Positions 4,633-10,988 of a DNA stretch of 10,988 nt are shown piece by piece. Source of the DNA: an uncultured Clostridia bacterium. GTDB taxonomy: Bacteria > Bacillota > Clostridia > Christensenellales > Borkfalkiaceae. The notes under the pieces were generated by a model. The model searched no databases and was not told the DNA's origin. It saw nothing but the letters and a program-made list of their open reading frames with translations. Position 1 is the stretch's first letter, and each line of letters begins with the position of its first letter. The stretch spans positions 1 to 10,988 of the forward strand of contig CALVZR010000178.1 in the NCBI GenBank assembly GCA_944372565.1. Direction: 5' to 3'. Both the position numbers and the translations under genes were made by a program.

Positions 4633-6375
4633 ATAGACAAAGAATTTTCGATAACGGTTTTACGAAAGAGGTTATTCGCAGTCGTCTGCGCAATAGCCTT
4701 TTTATTTTGCACGGTGATCGGCAGGCTGCTGTGGGTGCAGGTCATCCGCGGGGAAGATCTGCAGGAAAAGGCGATCGAACAGTGGACGAGGGAGATCCCC
4801 GTCATCGCCGCGCGCGGAAAGATCACGGACAGAAACGGCGTTGTCCTCGCGGAAAACGCCGATACCTACACGGTGTTCGTGCGGAAAAGCGCGGTAAAGG
4901 ACGCGCAGACAACGGCGCGCGCGCTGGCGGAAACGCTCGCGCTCGATTACGATTACGTGTATAACCGCCTCACGAAAACCTCTTCTTCCGAAGTTACGGT
5001 GGCGCGGCACGCGGAACGGGATCGGCTCGAAGCGCTGCTCGAACGGGATTTAAGCGGCGTATATTATTCGCGCGACAACAAGCGGGTATATCCCTACGGC
5101 GATTTTTTAACGCAGGTTTTAGGGTTCACTTCGGACGACAATATGGGGCAGTCCGGGCTGGAACTGCGCTATAACAAATACCTCAAAGGCATAGACGGGG
5201 AGATCTTATACGAAACGGACATCGTCGGCGTGGAAATCGAAGGCTCCGCGCCCACCTATATCCCCGCGACGGACGGGCTGAGCGTGCGCCTCACCGTCGA
5301 TTTCGAGATCCAGGAGATCGCGGAGCAGGCGATGGAAAAGGCGTACGAGGTGCAAAAGCCCAAGTCGGCGGCGGCGCTCGTGCTCGACCCTTCTACGGGG
5401 GAGATCCTCGCGTGCACCGTGAAGCCCTCCTTCGATCTCAACGACGTGCCGAGAGACGATCTCGCCGCGCTGAACGCCCTCGGCAGGAACACTCTCCTTT
5501 CGGACAGTTTTGAGCCGGGCTCCACGTTTAAGATCGTAACGGCGGCAGCCAACGTGGAAGAATACCTCAAAGGCAATCCGAAGGCGTTTTCCACCGAACA
5601 CGTTTTCAATTCCTCGCGCTACCGCTATGTGGCGGGGCAGCGGGTGAAGTGCTGGAGCACCCACTCCAACGGCAAACATTCCGCGCTCAATCTCGCGGGC
5701 GCGCTCAACAATTCCTGCAACCCCGTCTTCGTGGATATCGCCCTTTCCCTCGGCACGGAAACCATGTACGAATATATGGAAAAACTCAATTTCGGCAGCG
5801 TGACGGGGGTGGATTTCAACGGAGAGGCGCAGGGAATGCTGCTCCCTTCCACGGCGGTGAAGGAGGTGGACCTCGCCCGCATCGGGTTCGGGCAGACGGT
5901 GGCGGTAACGGGCATCCAGCTCGCGTCGGCGGCCGCGGCGGTCGTCAACGGGGGCGTGTATTACGCGCCGCATTTCGTTTCGGGCATATACGCGACGGAA
6001 GACCTCGTGGCGGAAGTCATCCCGCCGCAGGCGAAGGGCAGGGCGATCAGCGAAGAGGCGAGCAGGATCGTCGCGGGAATGCTGGAAGACGTGGTGAGCG
6101 AGGGCAGCGGCAAGCAGGCGTTTATCGAGGGCTACCGCGTGGGCGGCAAGACGGGCACCGCGCAGAAATACGAAAACGGCGTGATCGCCGCGGGCAAATA
6201 CGTTTCGTCGTTCGTGGGCTTTTTCCCCGCAAACGACCCGAAATATCTCGCGCTCGTCATCGTGGACGAGCCGGAAGGGGAGTATTACGGTTCCACCGTG
6301 GCGGCCCCGTATGCGAAAGAAATATTCGAAGGCATCATCGCGGCGAAGGGCATTCGCCCGCAATACGGAGGTTGA
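4633..6375 (+). CDS. ftsI: Class B penicillin-binding protein (FtsI/PBP2B/SpoVD type), start codon unclear
   Basis: This is the septal or spore transpeptidase that crosslinks glycan strands made by FtsW. Counting from 4633, SxxK is STFK (297-300, serine codon at 5521), SxN is SCN (361-363) and KTG is KTGT (506-509). Residues 36-200 form the N-terminal pedestal domain. The first canonical in-frame start is GTG 4714, but that would cut off most of the membrane anchor, encoded from 4672 (LFAVVCAIAFLF and on). The frame is open back to a stop at 4561-4563 without ATG, GTG or TTG. I place the start at ATA 4633 because GGGGAG (4618-4623) lies nine bases before it and one base change would make ATG. 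It ends without a PASTA domain, unlike B. subtilis SpoVD. The family is sure, FtsI versus SpoVD is not, and the start is a guess. Confidence 0.9.
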   Translation: MDKEFSITVLRKRLFAVVCAIAFLFCTVIGRLLWVQVIRGEDLQEKAIEQWTREIPVIAARGKITDRNGVVLAENADTYTVFVRKSAVKDAQTTARALAETLALDYDYVYNRLTKTSSSEVTVARHAERDRLEALLERDLSGVYYSRDNKRVYPYGDFLTQVLGFTSDDNMGQSGLELRYNKYLKGIDGEILYETDIVGVEIEGSAPTYIPATDGLSVRLTVDFEIQEIAEQAMEKAYEVQKPKSAAALVLDPSTGEILACTVKPSFDLNDVPRDDLAALNALGRNTLLSDSFEPGSTFKIVTAAANVEEYLKGNPKAFSTEHVFNSSRYRYVAGQRVKCWSTHSNGKHSALNLAGALNNSCNPVFVDIALSLGTETMYEYMEKLNFGSVTGVDFNGEAQGMLLPSTAVKEVDLARIGFGQTVAVTGIQLASAAAAVVNGGVYYAPHFVSGIYATEDLVAEVIPPQAKGRAISEEASRIVAGMLEDVVSEGSGKQAFIEGYRVGGKTGTAQKYENGVIAAGKYVSSFVGFFPANDPKYLALVIVDEPEGEYYGSTVAAPYAKEIFEGIIAAKGIRPQYGG

Positions 6376-6376
6376 A

Positions 6377-7825
6377 ATGGAACTCGGCAAACTGATTTCG
6401 GGGCTGGAAACGCTCGCCGTTTACGGCGATTTGTCCTTAGAGGTGAGCGGCATCGAGATCGACAGCAAAAAGATGCAGAAAAACAGGCTGTTCATCTGCC
6501 TTTCGGGCGGGAATTACGATTCGCACGAATCGGCGCGCGAGGCCGAAAGATACGGCGCGGGCGCCATCGTGTGCGAGCGGCGGCTGAACGTGGGCGTTCC
6601 GCAGATCGTGGTGAAGGATTCGCGGCGGGCGATGAGCTATCTTTCCGCGGCGTTTTACGGGTTTCCCGCCCGACGGATGAAGATCGTGGGGATTACGGGA
6701 ACCAACGGAAAAACCACCACGGCCCGCCTCGTGAAGGACATTTTGGAACGTTCGGGGAAAAAGACGGGGCTGATCGGCACGCTGGGCGTGTTTTTCGGAA
6801 ACACGTTTTACGAGCCCACGCTCACCACGCCCGATCCGCCCGATTTACATAAAATCCTCTCCGAAATGTACGAATACGGAATCGATTACGTCGTGATGGA
6901 AGTTTCCGCGCACGCGATAGAACTGCAGAAGGTGGCGGACGTGAACTTCGCGGCGGGGGTGCTCACCAACCTCACGCAGGACCATCTCGATTATTTCGGC
7001 ACGATGGACCGTTACCGCGCGGCGAAGAAAAAATTTCTTACTTCAAGGCAGTGCGAGCGCGTGGTGGTCAACAGCGACGATCCGTTGGGCAGGGAGATTT
7101 TAAAAGAGAACGAAAAGGCGGTTTCCTACGGGATAGATAACCCCGCGGACGTTTTCGCCATCGACGCGGAGGAGGAAATCGACGGCACGAAATTCGTGCT
7201 CAATCTCTTCGACGATATTTTCGAAATCAAACTCCGCCTGCTCGGCAGATTCAACGTGTACAACGCGATGGCCGCCGCCGTGGCGAGCACCCTTCTCGGC
7301 GTGAAACCCAAAGCGGCGGCGAAGGCGCTCGGCGAGAGCGAAGTCGTGCCGGGGCGGATGGAGTGCGTTTCCGGGCGCGGCGGCGTTTACGTGTTCGTCG
7401 ATTACGCCCACACGCCCGACGGATTGGAAAACAGCCTGCAAACGCTGAAAAAAGTCGCGAAAAACCGCCTGATCTGCGTGTTCGGCTGCGGGGGCAACCG
7501 CGACGCGGGCAAGCGGGCGCAGATGGGGGAGATCGCGGGGAAACTCGCCGATTTCACCGTTCTCACGTCGGACAATCCCCGCTACGAAGAGCCGATGGAG
7601 ATCATCCGCGAAATCGAAAAGGGGCTTTTGAAAAAGAGCCGCGAATACGTGGTGATCCAGAGCCGCGAGGACGCGCTCCGCTACGCCCTTGCGGCGGCGA
7701 AGAAGGGCGACTGCGTGCTCGTTGCAGGCAAGGGCTGCGAAAAATATCAGGAGATCCTCGGTATAAAACACCTGTATAACGACAAAGATTGTATTGAAAA
7801 AATTTATCGGGAAAGGAATCGGTGA
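6377..7825 (+). CDS. murE: UDP-MurNAc-L-Ala-D-Glu:meso-diaminopimelate ligase MurE
   Basis: MurE is the cytosolic ATP-dependent ligase that adds the third residue of the stem peptide. The 482-residue product has three Mur-ligase domains: UDP-substrate binding (1-100), a central ATPase with GTNGKTT (108-114), TTPDPP (150-155), DHLDYFGTM (202-210) and the likely carbamylated lysine in YRAAKKKF (213-220), then the C-terminal domain with HTPD (345-348) and DNPRYEEP (399-406). DNPR is the mark of meso-diaminopimelate ligases (lysine ligases have another residue in place of Arg), so the peptidoglycan is probably of the meso-DAP type. ATG 6377 has Shine-Dalgarno GGAGG (6367-6371) five bases before it, inside the end of the PBP gene. 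Only one base separates the PBP stop from this ATG, implying coupled translation. Confidence 0.97.
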   Translation: MELGKLISGLETLAVYGDLSLEVSGIEIDSKKMQKNRLFICLSGGNYDSHESAREAERYGAGAIVCERRLNVGVPQIVVKDSRRAMSYLSAAFYGFPARRMKIVGITGTNGKTTTARLVKDILERSGKKTGLIGTLGVFFGNTFYEPTLTTPDPPDLHKILSEMYEYGIDYVVMEVSAHAIELQKVADVNFAAGVLTNLTQDHLDYFGTMDRYRAAKKKFLTSRQCERVVVNSDDPLGREILKENEKAVSYGIDNPADVFAIDAEEEIDGTKFVLNLFDDIFEIKLRLLGRFNVYNAMAAAVASTLLGVKPKAAAKALGESEVVPGRMECVSGRGGVYVFVDYAHTPDGLENSLQTLKKVAKNRLICVFGCGGNRDAGKRAQMGEIAGKLADFTVLTSDNPRYEEPMEIIREIEKGLLKKSREYVVIQSREDALRYALAAAKKGDCVLVAGKGCEKYQEILGIKHLYNDKDCIEKIYRERNR

Positions 7826-8799
7826 AAACTTATTTATTCGCGTTTTTATCCGCCGCCGCGCTCAGCGCGGCGCTGGGCGCGGCGTTCATTCCGCTGCTCA
7901 GGAAGCGGAATGCGCAGCAGACCATTCTGGAATACGTGGAAGAACACAAAAGCAAAAACGGAACGCCCACGATGGGCGGTCTGTTTTTTGTTCTTGCGGC
8001 GATTTCGGCGTTTTTGCTGTTCGGCGGCGCTTCGGGCAGGGTGGGCGCCGTTTCCGCCGTGTTCGGCGCGGCGTATATGATCACGGGGTTTCTCGACGAT
8101 TATATCAAAATCCGCCTGCGGAGAAACGAGGGGTTGAAACCCTATCAGAAAATCGTGTTTCAGCTGGTGATCGGCGCCATCGCGGGGGTATTCGCCTACC
8201 GCAACGCGCTCACGGAAGTCTTTCTTCCCTTCACGAAAACCAAAGCGGACCTCGGATTCTGGATCGTTCCGCTCGTCGCCTTTTTGTTCATCGCGCTCAC
8301 CAACTGCGTGAATCTGACCGACGGGCTGGACGGGCTGGCGGCATCTTCCACGGGCGCTTTTTTGCTTCCCTTCGCCGCACTTTTGGCCCTGCAGGCGCAA
8401 AGCGCCGCCTACCTTACGCAAAGCGAAACGTTTTCCGCAATCCTCCTTTGCCTCGCGCTGGCGGGCGCGCTCGCGGGATTTCTTCTCTATAACACCAACC
8501 GCGCGAGCGTATTTATGGGGGATACCGGTTCGCTCGCGCTCGGCGGATTCCTCGCCGCGCTCGCGTCCTTTACGGGGAACGCGCTCTACGTGCCGCTCAT
8601 CGGCGTCGTTTTCGTGTTCAGCGGGCTTTCGGTCATCATTCAGGTGCTGCATTTCAAGCGCACGAAACGCAGGGTGTTTTTAATGGCGCCTTTTCATCAC
8701 CATCTCCAGCATAAAGGCATAAGCGAGGCGAAGATCTCGTATATTTATATGACGGTAACTTTTTTCATGGGGCTGATCTGCCTGGTGAACTATCTCTGA
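7822..8799 (+). CDS. mraY: Phospho-N-acetylmuramoyl-pentapeptide transferase MraY
   Basis: MraY is the polytopic membrane enzyme that transfers phospho-MurNAc-pentapeptide from UDP to undecaprenyl phosphate, forming lipid I. The 325-residue product has about ten hydrophobic segments and the family motifs GTPTMGG (47-53), FLDDY (90-94, catalytic Asp pair), NLTDGLDG (164-171), FMGDTGS (231-237) and PFHHHLQHKG (290-299). The GTG start at 7822 overlaps the murE stop TGA by four bases (GTGA), with AAAGGA (7812-7817) just before it, so translation is probably coupled to murE. In most dcw clusters murF would lie between murE and mraY; here there is no room for it. Confidence 0.97.
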   Translation: MKTYLFAFLSAAALSAALGAAFIPLLRKRNAQQTILEYVEEHKSKNGTPTMGGLFFVLAAISAFLLFGGASGRVGAVSAVFGAAYMITGFLDDYIKIRLRRNEGLKPYQKIVFQLVIGAIAGVFAYRNALTEVFLPFTKTKADLGFWIVPLVAFLFIALTNCVNLTDGLDGLAASSTGAFLLPFAALLALQAQSAAYLTQSETFSAILLCLALAGALAGFLLYNTNRASVFMGDTGSLALGGFLAALASFTGNALYVPLIGVVFVFSGLSVIIQVLHFKRTKRRVFLMAPFHHHLQHKGISEAKISYIYMTVTFFMGLICLVNYL

Positions 8800-8812
8800 A
8801 AGGAGGGCGAAA

Positions 8813-10156
8813 ATGGATATCAAAAGACAGAAATTTCTGGTGTTCGGGCTGTCGAAGAGCGGGGTCGCCGCGGCGAAGTTTCTGCTCGCGCGGGGCGGCG
8901 AGGTACATATTTACGAAGAACTCGATTCGGACAAGATCAGGCAGAACCGCGCCGAACTGATCGAACTCGGCGCCAAGGAAGCCGAAGGCGACAGGACGGG
9001 GTGCGACGTGCTCGTGCTCAGTCCGGGCGTGCCCATCAACCACCCGCTCGCCGTGGAATACAAGAAACTCGGCAAGCGCGTTACCGGCGAACTGGAACTG
9101 GGCGCGCTTTATCTGAAAGCGCCCGTTGCGGCGGTAACGGGCACCAACGGCAAGACCACGGTGTGCAAACTCGTTTCGGAAATGCTCTCGGCGGGCGGCG
9201 TGAAAAACGTGCTCTGCGGAAACGTGGGCGCGCCGCTCACGGGGGAGGCTGACCGCCTCGGCGGGGATCAGGTGGCGGTGGTGGAGGTTTCCTCCTTTCA
9301 GCTGGAAACGGCGCACCTGTTCACGCCGCACGTGGCGTGCGTGCTCAATCTTTCTCCCGACCACCTCGACCGCCATTACACGATGGAAAATTACGCGTTT
9401 TTGAAAAAGCGCATCCTGAAAAATATGCGGGAGAGCGAAACGGCCGTGCTCAATGCCGACGACGAGCGCGTGCGGGCGTTCGCCGAGGGCGCGAAGTGCA
9501 GGATCGTTTGGTTTTCCGCGCGGGAAAAGGCGAACGGCGCCTGTATTTCGGAGGGGAAACTCTTCCTTTACGGGGAAGAGGTGTGCGCGGAGAGCGAAAT
9601 CAATCTCGGCGGCATCCACAATGTGGAAAACGCCCTCGCCGCGATGTGTATCGCGCGGGAATTCGGCGTGAAAACGGCGCAGATGGCGGCTGTGCTCAAA
9701 GGCTTTAAGGGCGTGCGGCACAGAAACGAATTCGTCCGTTCGGTCGCGGGGGTGAACTATTATAACGACAGCAAGGCGACCAACACCGCCGCCGCGCTGG
9801 CGGCGGCGCAGAGTATGCGCGCGCCCACCGTCATCGTGCTCGGCGGCAAGGATAAGGGAGAAGACTACGTGCCCCTCTTCGAAGGGCTGAAAGCCACCCC
9901 CGTCGCGGGGGCGGTCATCGTGGGGGAATGCCGCTATAAAATGCTGGACGCCGCCATCGCGTGCGGCTATAAAAACGTGACGGTAACGGGAGATTTTGCC
10001 GCGGCGGTGAAGATCGCGGGAATGCTCGCGCCCCGCGGCGGAAACGTGCTTTTAAGTCCCGCGGCGGCGAGTTTCGATCAGTTTTCGGGCTATGAAGAGC
10101 GGGGCGAAGCGTTCTGCAAGATCGTAGAGGCGATGTATGAGGAAGGGGAAGAGTAG
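8813..10156 (+). CDS. murD: UDP-N-acetylmuramoyl-L-alanine:D-glutamate ligase MurD
   Basis: MurD is the cytosolic ligase that joins D-glutamate, the product of MurI, to UDP-MurNAc-L-Ala at the cost of ATP. The 447-residue product, normal in length, has an N-terminal Rossmann-like domain (VFGLSKSGVAAA, 10-21), ATP-binding GTNGKTT (110-116), EVSSFQLE (158-165), SPDHLDRH (181-188), HNVEN (269-273), HRNEF (303-307), NDSKATN (318-324) and LSPAAASFDQF (414-424). Shine-Dalgarno AGGAGG (8801-8806) lies six bases before the ATG and 13 bases separate it from the mraY stop. Its 3' end overlaps ftsW by 20 bases. Confidence 0.97.
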   Translation: MDIKRQKFLVFGLSKSGVAAAKFLLARGGEVHIYEELDSDKIRQNRAELIELGAKEAEGDRTGCDVLVLSPGVPINHPLAVEYKKLGKRVTGELELGALYLKAPVAAVTGTNGKTTVCKLVSEMLSAGGVKNVLCGNVGAPLTGEADRLGGDQVAVVEVSSFQLETAHLFTPHVACVLNLSPDHLDRHYTMENYAFLKKRILKNMRESETAVLNADDERVRAFAEGAKCRIVWFSAREKANGACISEGKLFLYGEEVCAESEINLGGIHNVENALAAMCIAREFGVKTAQMAAVLKGFKGVRHRNEFVRSVAGVNYYNDSKATNTAAALAAAQSMRAPTVIVLGGKDKGEDYVPLFEGLKATPVAGAVIVGECRYKMLDAAIACGYKNVTVTGDFAAAVKIAGMLAPRGGNVLLSPAAASFDQFSGYEERGEAFCKIVEAMYEEGEE

Positions 10157-10964
10157 CGCGTTCGCGCGCCCCGCTCTCTTTTTGAAACGCGGCGCGGGGG
10201 AAACGGTTAAAAAACAGGCGGGGGAAACGGTCAAAAAGCAATCGGGCGACGTGTTTCTGCTCGTCGCGGTGTTTCTGCTCAGCGTGATCGGGTGCGTGTT
10301 CATCTATTCCGCGAGCAGTTATTCGGCGCAGTCCACCTATCACGACGCCTTCTATTTCGTCAAAAAACAGATCGTCGGCATCGCGCTGGGCGCCGCCGCA
10401 ATGCTGTTTACGGCAAATTTTCCCTATCGGAAACTCAAAAAATTCGCCTTTATATTCGCTGTGATTGCGCTCGTGCTGCTCGCGCTGGTGTTCGTGCCCT
10501 TCCTCGGCGTGGAAAATTACGGCGCGAAACGCTGGATCGGCATCGGTTCGCTCACCGTACAGCCCTCGGAAATCGCGAAATTCGCCTTCATCCTCTTCAC
10601 GGCGGCGTATATTTCCAAAAAGCCCGAACGGGCGCGCAGTTTTACGGGCATCCTTCCCGTGCTGGGATACGGGGCGGCGCTGTGCGTTCTCATCATTTTA
10701 GAACCGAATATGTCCATCACGGCGTGCGTGGGGATGCTGATGATCGCCATGCTCTTCTGCGCGGGGATGAAGATCAGGCACTTTCTCTGCATCCTCGTGC
10801 CCGCGCTGGCGCTCGGCGTGGCGCTCATCTTTATGGAGCCGTACCGTTTGAGCCGCCTTTCCGCGTTTCTCAATCCGTGGGCTTCGCCCAAAGGGGAGGG
10901 CTATCAGCTCATCCAGTCGCTCTACGCGCTCGGCAGCGGCGGCTGGTTCGGCGTGGGACTGTTC
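10137..10964 (+). CDS. ftsW: SEDS-family lipid II glycosyltransferase FtsW, 3' truncated by contig end
   Basis: FtsW polymerises lipid II at the septum together with its partner class B PBP (here 4633-6375). Residues 1-276 are present and hydrophobic segments begin at about 39. Family motifs are YSASS (58-62), GAKRWIGIGSLTVQPSEIAK (in two parts, about 130-149) and ALGSGGWFGVGL near residue 264 on. The segment usually read as QPDLGT is EPNMS here. The catalytic aspartate region (TDFIFA-like) would lie beyond the truncation. ATG 10137, within murD, is chosen because AGAGG (10126-10130) lies six bases upstream and the next in-frame GTG (10251) would remove the basic N-terminus. That N-terminus (about 38 residues) is rich in Lys, Gly and Ala and holds an eight-residue tandem repeat. 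The frame continues through 10965-10988, but those bases are adapter. Confidence 0.93.
10194..10241 (+). repeat. 24-bp tandem repeat in the 5' end of ftsW, encoding AGETVKKQ twice
   Basis: Codons 20-27 (10194-10217) and 28-35 (10218-10241) both encode AGETVKKQ. The two 24-bp units differ at three positions only (gtt/gtc, aaa/aag, cag/caa), all synonymous third positions. The repeat lies in the cytoplasmic tail before the first membrane helix. Confidence 0.8.
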
Positions 10965-10988
10965 AGATCGGAAGAGCGTCGTGTAGGG
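10965..10988. other. Illumina TruSeq adapter sequence (assembly contaminant)
   Basis: The last 24 bases start with AGATCGGAAGAGC, the shared Illumina adapter stem, and continue as the reverse complement of the TruSeq universal adapter, ending in GTGTAGGG. In the ftsW frame they read RSEERRVG, a well-known adapter-derived peptide in databases. They are not genomic; real sequence ends at 10964. Confidence 0.97.

Noticed and set aside
5206..6390. Long open frame on the minus strand opposite the PBP gene
   Set aside because: Its translation is Arg/His-rich without domains, and it mirrors the GC-rich third-codon pattern of the real gene; similar mirror frames lie opposite ftsL, mraY and murD.
10156..10183. 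GCGCG-TTCG-CGCGC hairpin just after the murD stop with a T5 run downstream, resembling a terminator
   Set aside because: The T-run is about ten bases away from the stem and the whole element lies inside the 5' coding part of ftsW, so termination here is unlikely.
1..10988. CRISPR arrays, tRNA or rRNA genes, insertion sequences, defence genes
   Set aside because: No array-like spaced repeats, tRNA cloverleaf, rRNA stretch, transposase motif or target-site duplication was seen; the window is core housekeeping sequence.

Overview
The window reads as the start of a division and cell wall (dcw) cluster from a GC-rich, Gram-positive-type bacterium. I infer an uncultured member of the Clostridia. 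Reasons: Shine-Dalgarno sites of the AGGAGG type precede several genes, the strong promoter has sigma-A form, the dcw order is that of Firmicutes, the FtsL-like protein is long, and MurE carries the DNPR motif of meso-diaminopimelate ligases. Species cannot be read from the sequence. The last 24 bases are Illumina adapter, so the right edge is almost certainly a contig end from a short-read assembly.

Layout. At 2-754 lies the 3' part of a divergent Lgt-family membrane protein, followed by a strong hairpin. On the minus strand, 899-1276 encodes ribosomal protein S20 (rpsT) with an unusual Ala/Pro/Glu-rich tail and its own terminator. The rpsT promoter is interleaved with a possible divergent promoter for glutamate racemase (murI, 1453-2334). 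The C-terminal part of MurI contains an AT-rich insertion holding hairpins and a 14-bp direct repeat. From 2335 to 2435 comes a compact control region: phased A-tracts, a near-consensus promoter (TTGACA, 17 bp, TATGAT), and three AGTGG-type boxes at 10-bp spacing that look like the MraZ operator.

From 2436 to the right edge all genes are on the plus strand and tightly packed: mraZ, rsmH, an ftsL-like gene, a class B penicillin-binding protein (ftsI/spoVD type), murE, mraY, murD and ftsW (cut by the contig end). Gaps are 1 to 13 bases or the genes overlap, except for about 134 bases or more before the penicillin-binding protein. murF, usually between murE and mraY, is absent.

How they work together. 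MurI supplies D-glutamate, MurD adds it to UDP-MurNAc-L-Ala, and MurE adds meso-diaminopimelate. MraY then transfers the phospho-MurNAc-peptide to undecaprenyl phosphate. FtsW polymerises lipid II and the class B PBP crosslinks it at the septum, with FtsL as a scaffold. MraZ probably represses the operon and RsmH methylates 16S rRNA.

I see no wholly new system. The points most worth a second look are the missing canonical start codon for the PBP membrane anchor, the MraZ-box-like repeats inside the murI insertion, the altered active-site motifs in MurI and the Lgt-like protein, and the adapter at the end.
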